From Streptomyces adelaidensis (GTDB lineage Bacteria > Actinomycetota > Actinomycetes > Streptomycetales > Streptomycetaceae): a stretch of 38,292 nucleotides of DNA. Position numbers and translations under genes: made by a program. Positions 31,160 to 38,292 of this stretch are shown here, piece after piece; the stretch's first letter is position 1, and each line of letters begins with the position of its first letter. Location: NCBI RefSeq assembly GCF_016598475.1, contig NZ_JAEMUX010000080.1, positions 1 through 38,292 on the forward strand. Reading direction: 5' to 3'. The notes under the pieces were generated by a model, which was not told the origin of the DNA, searched no databases, and saw only the letters and a list, made by a program, of their open reading frames with translations.

Positions 31160-34135
31160 ATGTTTGGGGTGAAAGTGGAGCTGCGTCGGCAACCATCGAA
31201 TACCGGGTCCGGACACCCGGCGGCCTCCGAGGTCGGGCGACCCGCCGTGTCCGAGGTCGGGCGACCGGTGGCGTCCGGGACCGGGCGGCCCGCGATGTCC
31301 GTCGTCGTGATCGTCTACAACGACGAGGCCAGGCTGTCCACGGCCGTGCGCTCGGTGCTGGAGCAGACGCTGCGGAGCGTCGAGGTGGTGATCGTCGACG
31401 ACCACAGCACGGACGGCTCGTACGAGGTGGCCGGCCGGCTCGCCGCCGAGCACCCCGACCGCGTACGCGCGTACCGGCTCCCCGAGAACAGCGGCGGCTG
31501 CGGCGCGCCCCGCAACCACGGCATCCAGCGCACCCGGGGCGAGTACGTCCTCTTCCTCGACAGTGACGACGTCCTGGAGCGCAACGCCTGCCGGAACATG
31601 CTGGAGGCCGCCGAGTCCACCGGCGCCGACCTCGTCTCCGGCCTCTGCGTCCGCGTCCATGTGGACACACGTACGAGGAAGGAGGTCAAGTGGTACCCGT
31701 GGCTGTACGCCCGCACCCGCACCCTCGACTCGGTCTCCGAGCTGCCCGACCTCCTCGTCTACGACACGCTGTCGACCAACAAGTGCTACCGCCGGGACTT
31801 CCTGGTCGAAGGCGGCCTGAAGTTCCCCGTCGGCATCCACTACGAGGACCTCTTCTTCTCCGCCCAGGCGTACGCGGCCGCCCGCCGGATCACGCTGATC
31901 CCCAACCGGGTCTACGACTGGAACGTGGTCGAGAGCTCCGAGGCGAAGTCGATCAGCAACCGGCGGGCCGAGATCGCCAACTTCGCGCACCGCATGGAGA
32001 TCCACCGCCGGGTGGACCGGCTCCTCGCCGACCAGGACATGGCGGCGCTGAAGTTCCACAAGGACATCAAGTTCCTCAAGCACGACCTGGTGCTGCACCT
32101 GCGCGACCTGCCCTTCCGGGACGCCGCCTACCGCCGGGAGTTCGCCGAGCTGGCCCGCGCCTATCTGGCGTCGATCGACCCGGCCGCGTACGACGAGGTC
32201 GAGCCCATCCACGCGATCTGCGCGTATCTCCTGCGGGTGAGCGACTGGGAGAACCTGCTGCCCGCCGTGGACACGCTCACCAACCGCGACAAGGTCTCCG
32301 CGCCGCTCGTCGAGCGCGACGGGCGGATCTACTGGTGTGACGGGCACCTGGACGGCACCGGTGAGGAGGGGGAGTTCGCACGCCGGGTCCTGGACGTCAC
32401 CGAACTCGGCTACCACGCCCGCCCGGTGGAGAAGCTGTTCCTGCGCAACGAACTGACGCAGTACGAGGAGGAGACGGCCCGGGGCGGTGTTCGTCTCGCC
32501 GGACGCGTCACCAACCCTCTCGGGGTGATCCCGCCCGAAGCCCGGCTCACCGCCGAGCTGGACTTCTACGCCCGCCGTCCCGGTGTGCGGTTCCAGACCT
32601 TCCGGGCGCCGGTGACGGCCGTCCGGCACGACGGCCCGTACATCACCTGGCAGGCCACCGCCGACATCTCGAAGATCCTCCGCCCGCTCGGCATCGTGGA
32701 CGCCGTCTGGGACGTACGCCTCCAGCTGGACGTCGACGGCAAGCGCACCACCAGCCGTCTCACCGCCGCCGAACCGGGCCTGGCCACCGGCGAGTTGTTG
32801 GTCAGACCCCGGCTGACCCGGCTGGTCGCCGACCGCGTCGAGCCGCTGATCTCCGCCCGCGGCCACCTCTCCTTCCGCCTGGTCCCCGGCAAGAAGGCGA
32901 ACGCCGTCGTCACCCGTGGCCTCCAGGGCGCCCCCGGCCGGCTCGCCAAGTCCGGCTACCGCAAGGCGAAGGCGCTGCGCAAGAAGGCCACGTCCGGAGC
33001 TACCAAAATCCGCCTCTATCACGAGGTTTTCCAGCGTATGCCGGTGCACCGGCGCCTGGTGGTGTTCGAGAGCCACCTCGGCCGGCAGTACAGCGACAGC
33101 CCCCGGGCGATCTACGAGGAGATGCGCCGCCAGGGTCTCGACTTCGAGGCGGTGTGGTCGTACACGGGCCGGCCGGACGGCTTCCCCGCCGACGTCACGC
33201 TCGTCCGGCGCTGGTCGCTGCCGTATCTGCGGGCGCTGGCCCGTGCCGAGTTCTGGATCGACAACCAGAGCTACCCGCTGAAGCTGACCAAGCGCCCCGG
33301 CACGACCTACCTCCAGACCTGGCACGGCTCGGCGCTCAAGCGCATGGGCTTCGACGAGCCCGGCTGGAAGCTCAAGACCCGCGCCGAGCAGGCCGAACAG
33401 CAGCGCACCCTCGACCGTTTCGACCACTTCCTGATCCGCTCGGAGCACGATGTGCGCACCCTCGCGAAGGCCTTCCGGCTGCACGAGAAGACGCTGCTGC
33501 GGCTGGGCTACCCTCGCAACGACGCCCTCGCGCAGGCCCGGCAGGCGACCGAACGCCCGCCGCTGGCAGCGGAGTTGGGCATCCCGGCCGACAAGAAGGT
33601 CCTCCTCTACGCCCCCACCTTCCGCCACCACGGCGGGCGCCGCTTCGCCCTCCCCTTCGACGTGGAGCGCTTCGCGGAGGAGTTCGGCGACGAGTACGTC
33701 CTCCTGGTCCGCGCCCACTACCTCAACCACGTCGTGCTCCCGCCCTCGGTGCGGGGCCGCGTCATCGACGTGTCCGCGCACCACGACGTGACCCCGGTCC
33801 TGGCCCTCGCGGACGCGCTGATCACGGACTACTCGTCGGTGATGTTCGACTACGCGCTGCTGGACCGCCCGATGCTGTTCTTCGCGTACGACTACGAGGA
33901 GTACGTGCACGAGGGCCGGGGCACCTACTTCGACCTGCTGGAACGGGCCCCCGGCCCGGTGGTCCGCACGGAGGACGAGCTCCGCTCCGTCCTGCGGGCG
34001 TCGTCGCTGGAGGACCAGACGGTCAAGTACGCGGCGGCGCGGGAGCGGTTCGTGGCCGATTTCGGCGAGTACGACAAGGGGACGGCCGCGCGTCGGATCG
34101 TCGACGAGTTCTTCGCCGAGTGGAGGCAGCAGTGA
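31160..34135 (+). CDS. Fused GT2 glycosyltransferase / CDP-glycerol glycerophosphotransferase-like (TagF-type) protein
   Basis: 991 aa. The GT-A glycosyltransferase family 2 domain (about 46-280) has SVVVIVYNDEARLSTAVRSVL, VIVDDHSTDGS and the metal-binding LDSDD (134-137). A middle beta-rich region (about 380-600) links to a Glyphos_transf domain (about 640-985), with TWHGSALKRMG (His722), LLYAPTFR, RAHY (His853) and ITDYSSVMFDYALLDRP; the two histidines correspond to the catalytic pair of TagF enzymes. It probably adds sugar and polyol-phosphate units to a teichoic acid-like wall polymer at the membrane. Near the N-terminus is an 8-residue unit repeated three times (22-45). It is followed by a coupled GT4 gene, with a TagGH-type exporter beyond. 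The actual polymer and donors are unknown. Confidence 0.92.
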   Translation: MFGVKVELRRQPSNTGSGHPAASEVGRPAVSEVGRPVASGTGRPAMSVVVIVYNDEARLSTAVRSVLEQTLRSVEVVIVDDHSTDGSYEVAGRLAAEHPDRVRAYRLPENSGGCGAPRNHGIQRTRGEYVLFLDSDDVLERNACRNMLEAAESTGADLVSGLCVRVHVDTRTRKEVKWYPWLYARTRTLDSVSELPDLLVYDTLSTNKCYRRDFLVEGGLKFPVGIHYEDLFFSAQAYAAARRITLIPNRVYDWNVVESSEAKSISNRRAEIANFAHRMEIHRRVDRLLADQDMAALKFHKDIKFLKHDLVLHLRDLPFRDAAYRREFAELARAYLASIDPAAYDEVEPIHAICAYLLRVSDWENLLPAVDTLTNRDKVSAPLVERDGRIYWCDGHLDGTGEEGEFARRVLDVTELGYHARPVEKLFLRNELTQYEEETARGGVRLAGRVTNPLGVIPPEARLTAELDFYARRPGVRFQTFRAPVTAVRHDGPYITWQATADISKILRPLGIVDAVWDVRLQLDVDGKRTTSRLTAAEPGLATGELLVRPRLTRLVADRVEPLISARGHLSFRLVPGKKANAVVTRGLQGAPGRLAKSGYRKAKALRKKATSGATKIRLYHEVFQRMPVHRRLVVFESHLGRQYSDSPRAIYEEMRRQGLDFEAVWSYTGRPDGFPADVTLVRRWSLPYLRALARAEFWIDNQSYPLKLTKRPGTTYLQTWHGSALKRMGFDEPGWKLKTRAEQAEQQRTLDRFDHFLIRSEHDVRTLAKAFRLHEKTLLRLGYPRNDALAQARQATERPPLAAELGIPADKKVLLYAPTFRHHGGRRFALPFDVERFAEEFGDEYVLLVRAHYLNHVVLPPSVRGRVIDVSAHHDVTPVLALADALITDYSSVMFDYALLDRPMLFFAYDYEEYVHEGRGTYFDLLERAPGPVVRTEDELRSVLRASSLEDQTVKYAAARERFVADFGEYDKGTAARRIVDEFFAEWRQQ
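31223..31294 (+). repeat. 24-bp in-frame tandem repeat x3 (ASEVGRPA-type)
   Basis: Units 31223-31246, 31247-31270 and 31271-31294 encode ASEVGRPA, VSEVGRPV and ASGTGRPA, directly before the GT2 domain. Confidence 0.8.
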
Positions 34136-35256
34136 GCGGGCAGCGGGATACCGGTCAGCGGCACGTCGGGCAGCGGGACATCTTCCTCGTCGCCAACAGC
34201 GTCGACGAGCTGGGCGGGGTGACCAGCTGGACGCACCACATGGCCCGGCTCCTCACCGAGCGCGGGCACCGCGTCCATGTCATCGGCATCACCACGCCCG
34301 AGGACCCGCACGACCTCGGCGAACTCCCCTACCCCACGACCAGGCTGTATGACGGTCAGCCGCCGGGCCCCGGCCGGGCGCGGGACGCGGGCATGCGCGA
34401 ACGGGCCGCCCGGCTGACCCGGCTCTGCGGCGCCGCGCGTCCCGGCGGGGTCGTCATCGTGACCCAGGTGTGGGCGATGGAGTGGGTGAAGCACGCCGAC
34501 ACCACCGGTCTGACCGTCATCGGGATGAGCCACGAGTCCTTCGAGACCTCGCGGCGCTCCTCGCGCTTCCGACGGGTGCTCACGTACTACCGGGACGTCG
34601 ACCGCATGCTCGTCCTCACCCGCGAGGACGCCGACCTGTGGATCGGCGAGGGCCTCAACAACGCGTCCTACCTGCCCAACGCCGTGCCCTGGCTGCCGGA
34701 GGTGCCCTCGCCGCGTACCGAGAAGGCTGTCATCAGCATCGGCCGGCTCAGCGACGAGAAGGGCGTCGACATGCTCCTCGACACCTGGTCCGAGGTGGCC
34801 CCCCGCCACCCCGACTGGGTCCTGAAGGTCTACGGCTCCGGCGAGGACGAGGAGATCCTGCGCAAGCAGTGCGCCTCCCTCGGCCTCGACGACTCGGTGC
34901 GGTGGATGGGCCGCACGAGCGACGTCCCGGCCGCCCTGCGCGGCGGCTCCGTCTTCGCCCTCTCCTCCCGGGGCGAGGGCTTCCCCCTCGCCCTGATGGA
35001 AGCCATGGCGATGGGCGTCCCCTGCGTCGCCTTCGACTGCGCGCCGGGCGTCCACGAGATCGTGCGAGACGGAGAGGACGGGCTGCTCGTGACCCCCGGC
35101 AACACGGGCGAACTGGCCCGCAAGCTCGACCTGTTGCTGACCGACAAGAGCTCGCGGGACCGGATGGGGGACACGGCGAGGGAGAACATCCGACGGTACG
35201 GGACGGAGGAGATCGTGGGCAGATGGGAGGAACTCTTCACCTTCCTGGAGAGGTGA
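34132..35256 (+). CDS. Glycosyltransferase family 4
   Basis: 374 aa. The GTG start overlaps the previous stop (GTGA), with GGAGG 6 nt upstream, so it is translationally coupled to the TagF-type gene. The N-terminus has three 5-residue repeats (GQRDT, GQRHV, GQRDI), then a Rossmann acceptor domain with ANSVDELGGVTSWTHHMARLL. The C-terminal GT-B donor domain has ISIGRLSDEKGVDMLLDTW and the EX7E motif (Glu282, Glu290) in EGFPLALMEAMAMGVPCVAFD. It probably transfers a nucleotide-activated sugar onto the wall polymer or its lipid carrier with retention of configuration, in the cytoplasm. The sugar is not determinable. Confidence 0.93.
   Translation: MSGQRDTGQRHVGQRDIFLVANSVDELGGVTSWTHHMARLLTERGHRVHVIGITTPEDPHDLGELPYPTTRLYDGQPPGPGRARDAGMRERAARLTRLCGAARPGGVVIVTQVWAMEWVKHADTTGLTVIGMSHESFETSRRSSRFRRVLTYYRDVDRMLVLTREDADLWIGEGLNNASYLPNAVPWLPEVPSPRTEKAVISIGRLSDEKGVDMLLDTWSEVAPRHPDWVLKVYGSGEDEEILRKQCASLGLDDSVRWMGRTSDVPAALRGGSVFALSSRGEGFPLALMEAMAMGVPCVAFDCAPGVHEIVRDGEDGLLVTPGNTGELARKLDLLLTDKSSRDRMGDTARENIRRYGTEEIVGRWEELFTFLER
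34138..34182 (+). repeat. 15-bp in-frame tandem repeat x3 (GQRD-type)
   Basis: Units at 34138-34152, 34153-34167 and 34168-34182 encode GQRDT, GQRHV and GQRDI, immediately after the start of the GT4 gene. Confidence 0.8.
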
Positions 35257-35283
35257 GGAGTCAAGGGGCGCGGGGAACCGGAC

Positions 35284-36132
35284 CTACTTCTTCCCACCCG
35301 TGAACTTCTCGTACTCCTTCAGTACGTCGTCCGTAGCCCCGTCCATCCGCAGCTCCCCCCGCTCCAGCCACAGCACCCGGTCACAGGTGTCCCGGATCGA
35401 CTTGTTGTTGTGGCTGACGAGGAACACCGTCCCGGCGTGCTTCCGCAGCTCACGGATGCGCGCCTCGGACCGCTTCTGGAAGGTGCGGTCGCCGGTGGCC
35501 AGCGCCTCGTCGATCAGCAGTACGTCGTGGTCCTTGGCCGCGGCGATGGAGAAGCGGAGCCGCGCGGCCATTCCGGAGGAGTATGTGCGCATGGGAAGGG
35601 TGATGAAGTCGCCCTTCTCGTTGATGCCGGAGAAGTCGACGATGTCCTGGTACCGCTCCTTGACCTGCTCACGGGACATCCCCATGGCGAGCCCGCCGAG
35701 GTGGACGTTGCGCTCACCGGTGAGGTCGTTCATCAGGGCCGCGTTGACGCCGAGCAGCGAGGGCTGGCCGTCGGTGAAGATGCGCCCGTTCTCGACGGGC
35801 AGCAGCCCGGCCACCGCCTTGAGCAGCGTCGACTTGCCGGAGCCGTTGGTGCCGATGAGCCCGATGGCCTCGCCCCGGTACGCGGTGAAGGACACGTTGC
35901 GCACGGCGTGCACCTTGCGCACGCCCGCCGCCTGCTCGGTCTTCTTCCGCCGCAGGATGCGGTTGAGCGCGGCGGTCGCGGAGCCGCGCCCGGCGCCGGT
36001 GCCGTTGACCCGGTAGACGATGTCGACGCCGTCGGCGACGACGGTGGGGATGGTGGAGGTGGTGGAGGTGGTGGGGATGGTGGAGGTGGTGGAGAGGATG
36101 TTGCTGGTGGGGATGGTGTCGGTGTCAGCCAC
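35284..36132 (-). CDS. ABC transporter ATP-binding protein, TagH/Wzt type
   Basis: 282 aa. Starts with GTG, overlapping the permease gene end by 8 nt; GAGGAGA lies about 9 nt upstream. The first ~32 residues are a Thr/Ser/Pro/Ile low-complexity segment with a 9-residue tandem repeat. Then come Walker A GTNGSGKST, the modified signature YSSGMAARLRFSIA, Walker B VLLIDEALATGD and the H-loop VSHN. The 'YSSGM' signature and short length, without a carbohydrate-binding C-terminal domain, match exporters of teichoic acid or polysaccharide lipid intermediates. With the permease encoded upstream it should flip the completed polymer across the membrane. The gene is convergent with the GT4 gene. Confidence 0.93.
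   Translation of the reverse strand: MADTDTIPTSNILSTTSTIPTTSTTSTIPTVVADGVDIVYRVNGTGAGRGSATAALNRILRRKKTEQAAGVRKVHAVRNVSFTAYRGEAIGLIGTNGSGKSTLLKAVAGLLPVENGRIFTDGQPSLLGVNAALMNDLTGERNVHLGGLAMGMSREQVKERYQDIVDFSGINEKGDFITLPMRTYSSGMAARLRFSIAAAKDHDVLLIDEALATGDRTFQKRSEARIRELRKHAGTVFLVSHNNKSIRDTCDRVLWLERGELRMDGATDDVLKEYEKFTGGKK
36043..36096 (-). repeat. 27-bp in-frame tandem repeat x2 (STTSTIPT-type)
   Basis: Copies 36043-36069 and 36070-36096 match at 25 of 27 positions and encode STTSTIPTT and STTSTIPTV near the N-terminus of the ABC ATPase; partial copies flank them. Confidence 0.8.
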
Positions 36133-37060
36133 GGCCGTACGTCTCCTCAGCCTTCCAGAAGTAGATGAATCCGCCGACGCCCGCGAGGAGCGCCCAGCCC
36201 GCGGCGATCGCCCATACGTGCGTGGGCAGTTGGTCCCGGTGGAAGCTGTCGATCAGCGCGAACCGCATGAGGTCGATGTAGACGGCGGCCGGGTTGCACT
36301 CCAGCAGCACGTGCACGAAGGCCGGAAGGTTCCGGTCGGCGAGGATGCGGTCCATGCTGAACATCACGCCCGACGCGTACATCCAGGTACGCAGCACGAA
36401 CGGCATCAGCTGCGAGATGTCGGGGGTCTTGGCGCCGATCCGCGCCATGACCATCGCGACCCCGGCGTTGAACACGAACTGAAGGGCGAGCGTCGGCACG
36501 ACCAGCAGCCAGGACGCGGCGACCGGCACCCTGAAGGCGAGCAGGATCACGACCAGCGCGGCCATGGAGAACAGCAGCTGCTGGAGCTGTTGCAGGCAGT
36601 ACGACAGGGGCAGTGACGCCCGGGGGAAGTGCAGGGCGCGGACGAGGCCGAGGCTGCCGGATATGGCCCGGGTGCCCGCCATGATCGAGCTCTGCGTGAA
36701 GGTCCACACGAACACGCCGGTCACGAGGAACGGGACGTAGTCCGGCACGCCCTTCTTGGTGCCCATGAGCAGGCCGAAGATCAGGTAGTAGACCGCCGCG
36801 TTGAGCAGCGGGTTCGCCACCTGCCAGACCTGGCCGAGCTTCGCCTGGCTGTACTGCGCGGTCAGCTTCGCCGTGGCGAACGCGGTGATGAAGTGCCGCC
36901 GGGCCCAGAGCTGCCGTACGTAGTCGCGCAGCGTGGGGCGGGCCCCGCTGACGCTGAGCCCGTACCGGGCGGCGAGCTGCGCCGGGGTCTCGGTGGGGGT
37001 GTCGGTGCGGGGCTCGGTGCCGGTCGTGGCCGGCGGCGGTGAGTGGAGGACCTGGCTCAC
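36125..37060 (-). CDS. ABC transporter permease, TagG/Wzm type
   Basis: 311 aa, starting with GTG (the ATG two bases off is followed at once by a stop). The N-terminal ~45 residues are Thr/Pro-rich, then LRDYVRQLWARRHFITAFATAKLTAQYSQAKLGQVWQV, the amphipathic entry typical of ABC-2 polysaccharide exporters. About six transmembrane helices follow, including AAVYYLIFGLLMG, FLVTGVFVWTFTQSS and the last one, IAAGWALLAGVGGFIYFW. It forms the membrane channel of the exporter with the downstream ATPase, exporting a lipid-linked wall polymer. The ribosome site is weak. The upstream region holds an 11-bp tandem repeat and a 30-bp repeat pair shared with the divergent tetR gene. Confidence 0.93.
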   Translation of the reverse strand: MSQVLHSPPPATTGTEPRTDTPTETPAQLAARYGLSVSGARPTLRDYVRQLWARRHFITAFATAKLTAQYSQAKLGQVWQVANPLLNAAVYYLIFGLLMGTKKGVPDYVPFLVTGVFVWTFTQSSIMAGTRAISGSLGLVRALHFPRASLPLSYCLQQLQQLLFSMAALVVILLAFRVPVAASWLLVVPTLALQFVFNAGVAMVMARIGAKTPDISQLMPFVLRTWMYASGVMFSMDRILADRNLPAFVHVLLECNPAAVYIDLMRFALIDSFHRDQLPTHVWAIAAGWALLAGVGGFIYFWKAEETYGRG

Positions 37061-37100
37061 ATCCGCTGCTTTCGCTGGTGGGGGTGTGGAGGGGGCTTGC

Positions 37101-37140
37101 TCTTGCCGTCGTCTTGCCGTCGTCTTGCCGTGGTCTTACG
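37101..37140. repeat. 11-bp tandem repeat, 3.5 copies
   Basis: TCTTGCCGTCG at 37101-37111 and 37112-37122, TCTTGCCGTGG at 37123-37133, and a partial TCTTACG at 37134-37140. It lies 41 bp upstream of the permease start in its leader or promoter. One copy equals about one helical turn. Confidence 0.8.
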
Positions 37141-37216
37141 TCGGGACGGGACCGTATCGTCGCAACGCGAGCGTAAGCCGATCCGACGTCGGAACGCAAC
37201 CGTTTCGTCGTAACGC
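37139..37216. promoter_or_regulatory. Candidate TetR operator pair (30-bp direct repeat)
   Basis: Copies at 37139-37168 and 37187-37216 match at 25 of 30 positions, period 48. Both carry CGTCGG...ACCGT.TCGTCG.AACGC. The second copy overlaps where the -35 and spacer of the tetR promoter would be; the first lies nearer the permease gene. Confidence 0.45.
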
Positions 37217-37222
37217 CCGCCC

Positions 37223-37228
37223 TATGCT
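37223..37228 (+). promoter_or_regulatory. Candidate -10 of tetR, leaderless
   Basis: TATGCT lies 7 nt before the ATG with no Shine-Dalgarno in between, consistent with a leaderless transcript. Confidence 0.4.
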
Positions 37229-37235
37229 GTGAGCC

Positions 37236-37862
37236 ATGACGACGAACGCCGACCCGGATCGGACCCCACCGCGCCGCCGGGCCCCCGCCGGGGCGGCCGT
37301 GCTCCGTGCGGATGTGACCGAGGCGATCCGGGCGGCGGTCTTCGAGGAGTTGGCGGCCGTCGGCTACGCCCGTATGTCCATCGAGGGCATCGCGCGCCGC
37401 GCGGGCGTCGGCAAGACGGCGGTCTACCGCCGCTGGCGCTCCAAGCTGCACCTCGTGCTGGACCTGGTCTCGGCGGTGGCCGTCCAGGGCCTGCCCCTGC
37501 CGGACACGGGCTCCCTCGAAGGCGACCTCCGGCTCCTCTACGAGGTCACGTCCCGCGCCCTGCGCCACCCCGTCGCCGGCCAGATCATCCCCGACCTCCA
37601 GGCCGAGGCCGCCCGCAACCCCGAGATCGCCGAGGCCATGCAGAAGGCGCTCCGCGAGGGCCAGCAGAGCGTGGCGACCGGCATCGTCGCGGCGGCGGTC
37701 GCCCGCGGGGAGGTCCGGGACGGCGCCGACGAGGACCTGGCCCTGGACCTGATCTCCGGGCCGCTGTACTGGCGGGCGCTCGTCGTCCGGGCGCCGAAGC
37801 TGCCGAAGGGGTACCTGGAGAGTCTGACCAGGGCTACGGCGGGGGCGTTGCGGGCGTTGTAG
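37236..37862 (+). CDS. TetR/AcrR family transcriptional regulator
   Basis: 208 aa. The N-terminal helix-turn-helix (about 28-72) has the usual pattern: AAVFEELAAVGYARMSIEGIARRAGVGKTAVYRRWRSKLHLVLDLV. The ligand-binding C-terminal half is all-helical, with IIPDLQAEAARNPEIAEAMQKAL and PLYWRALVVRAPKLP typical of the TetR_C_11-like group. It is divergent from the TagGH exporter genes, separated by 175 bp with two copies of a 30-bp repeat; autoregulation and control of the exporter are plausible inferences. The start is probably leaderless. The ligand is unknown. A weak AGGGGT / ACCCCT hairpin at 37861-37886 overlaps the stop. Confidence 0.93.
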   Translation: MTTNADPDRTPPRRRAPAGAAVLRADVTEAIRAAVFEELAAVGYARMSIEGIARRAGVGKTAVYRRWRSKLHLVLDLVSAVAVQGLPLPDTGSLEGDLRLLYEVTSRALRHPVAGQIIPDLQAEAARNPEIAEAMQKALREGQQSVATGIVAAAVARGEVRDGADEDLALDLISGPLYWRALVVRAPKLPKGYLESLTRATAGALRAL

Positions 37863-37915
37863 GGGTGTGCCCGGAAGGCGACCCCTGGCCGCGAGGCTAG
37901 TAGAATGTGAGAAAG

Positions 37916-37943
37916 TTGGAATGTTGGAGGGTCGCAATATACG
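37916..37943 (+). promoter_or_regulatory. Candidate sigma-70-type promoter for the AbrB-type gene
   Basis: TTGGAA (37916-37921), 16-nt spacer, TATACG (37938-37943), about 55 nt before the ATG in an AT-rich stretch that stands out from the surroundings. Confidence 0.45.
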
Positions 37944-37998
37944 TAGTCCCTGGGTAGCCTCAATGGTGACAAGGAAGGGTGACAGTGGGAGGTCATTC

Positions 37999-38289
37999 AT
38001 GACTGTGGCTACGTACCAGGCCAGCGTGCGCGACAAGGGGCAACTAACACTGCCCGCGGCCGTACGTGAGGCGCTGGGGGTCTCCCCAGGTGACGAGCTT
38101 GAGTTCACGGTTCGAGACGGTGTCGTCGAGGTCCATGGGCTGATCAAGATCCGCTCCGACCAGAGGTGGTTCTGGACGGAGGCATGGCAGGAGGGCGAGC
38201 GCGAGGCCAGTGCCGACATCGCGGCCGGACGCACGACCTCCCACGAGGACGTGGACAGCATGTTCGCGCACCTCGGCAAGGAGAACTGA
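37999..38289 (+). CDS. AbrB/MazE/SpoVT-type DNA-binding protein, probable antitoxin
   Basis: 96 aa. The ATG at 37999 follows GGGAGG by 6 nt; the frame is open farther back, but the ribosome site decides. The N-terminal swapped-hairpin fold (about 5-48) has ASVRDKGQLTLPAAVREALGVSPGDELEFTVRDGVVEV, the classic AbrB-like pattern K-G-Q-x-T-L-P. The C-terminal half (RWFWTEAWQEGEREASADIAAGRTTSHEDVDSMFAHL) resembles the toxin-contacting tail of small antitoxins. The stop is 3 bases before the window end; a toxin gene (type II partner) would be expected next but cannot be seen. An alternative is a stand-alone regulator. The upstream region is unusually AT-rich, which could point to acquisition. Confidence 0.88.
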   Translation: MTVATYQASVRDKGQLTLPAAVREALGVSPGDELEFTVRDGVVEVHGLIKIRSDQRWFWTEAWQEGEREASADIAAGRTTSHEDVDSMFAHLGKEN

Positions 38290-38292
38290 CCC

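Noticed and set aside
31139..33910. 923-codon frame opposite the TagF-type gene
   Set aside because: Composition-driven shadow without motifs.
36043..36120. GGTGGAGGT-rich block considered as a CRISPR-like or structural DNA repeat
   Set aside because: It is read in frame as Thr/Ser/Ile/Pro codons at the start of the ABC ATPase, and no spacer pattern exists.
37101..37216. Repeat-rich intergenic block as a CRISPR array
   Set aside because: Units are too short or too few and not separated by unique spacers; better explained as operator-type repeats.

Overview
The window looks like chromosomal DNA of a Streptomyces or close relative. It is strongly GC-rich, with G/C in most third codon positions and long spurious ORFs opposite the real genes. 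GTG starts are frequent, ribosome sites are GGAGG-like, and genes often overlap as ATGA or GTGA. No tRNA, rRNA, insertion sequence, prophage or CRISPR array was seen. 27 protein genes are called.

Left part (68-5630, minus strand): a tightly overlapping operon. In transcription order it encodes a polytopic membrane protein, a DUF4129 protein, a DUF4350 protein, a MoxR-type AAA+ ATPase and a DUF58 protein. This is the MoxR/DUF58 arrangement, probably a membrane-linked chaperone or assembly machine of unknown client. Divergent from it are mtnA (methionine salvage), then mtrA-mtrB-lpqB (envelope and division two-component system with its lipoprotein), a ComF-type phosphoribosyltransferase and long-form hpf. 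Farther on lie secA and an Rv3235-family gene. The order mtrA-mtrB-lpqB-comF-hpf-secA is also found in Mycobacterium (Rv3246c to Rv3240c). Here an orphan NarL-type response regulator, a YcaQ-like winged-helix protein and a GNAT acetyltransferase sit between hpf and secA.

Middle (19617-27860): the Rv3235-family gene, a DUF6912 gene, a HAD hydrolase, and a very large (1657 aa) NAD-dependent glutamate dehydrogenase of the 180-kDa class. Two long non-coding stretches flank the HAD gene (20996-21590 and 22266-22819). They hold repeats, hairpins and palindromes.

Right part (27861-38289): two paralogous PASTA-less Ser/Thr kinases in tandem on the minus strand; one is membrane-anchored and appears to start at AUU. 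A wall-polymer locus follows: a GT2-TagF fusion protein, a GT4 glycosyltransferase, and a TagGH-type ABC exporter on the opposite strand. A divergent TetR regulator shares a promoter region with the exporter; that region carries two copies of a 30-bp repeat. The window ends with an AbrB/MazE-type gene, probably an antitoxin whose partner would lie outside.

The most unusual signals are these: in-frame tandem repeats at the N-termini of three neighbouring wall-polymer genes; the apparent AUU start of a kinase; an 11-nt perfect Shine-Dalgarno ahead of an in-frame GTG 186 nt upstream of the accepted secA start; paired perfect DnaA boxes before the comF-type gene; and three MtrA-like half-sites spaced one helical turn apart just before mtrA.
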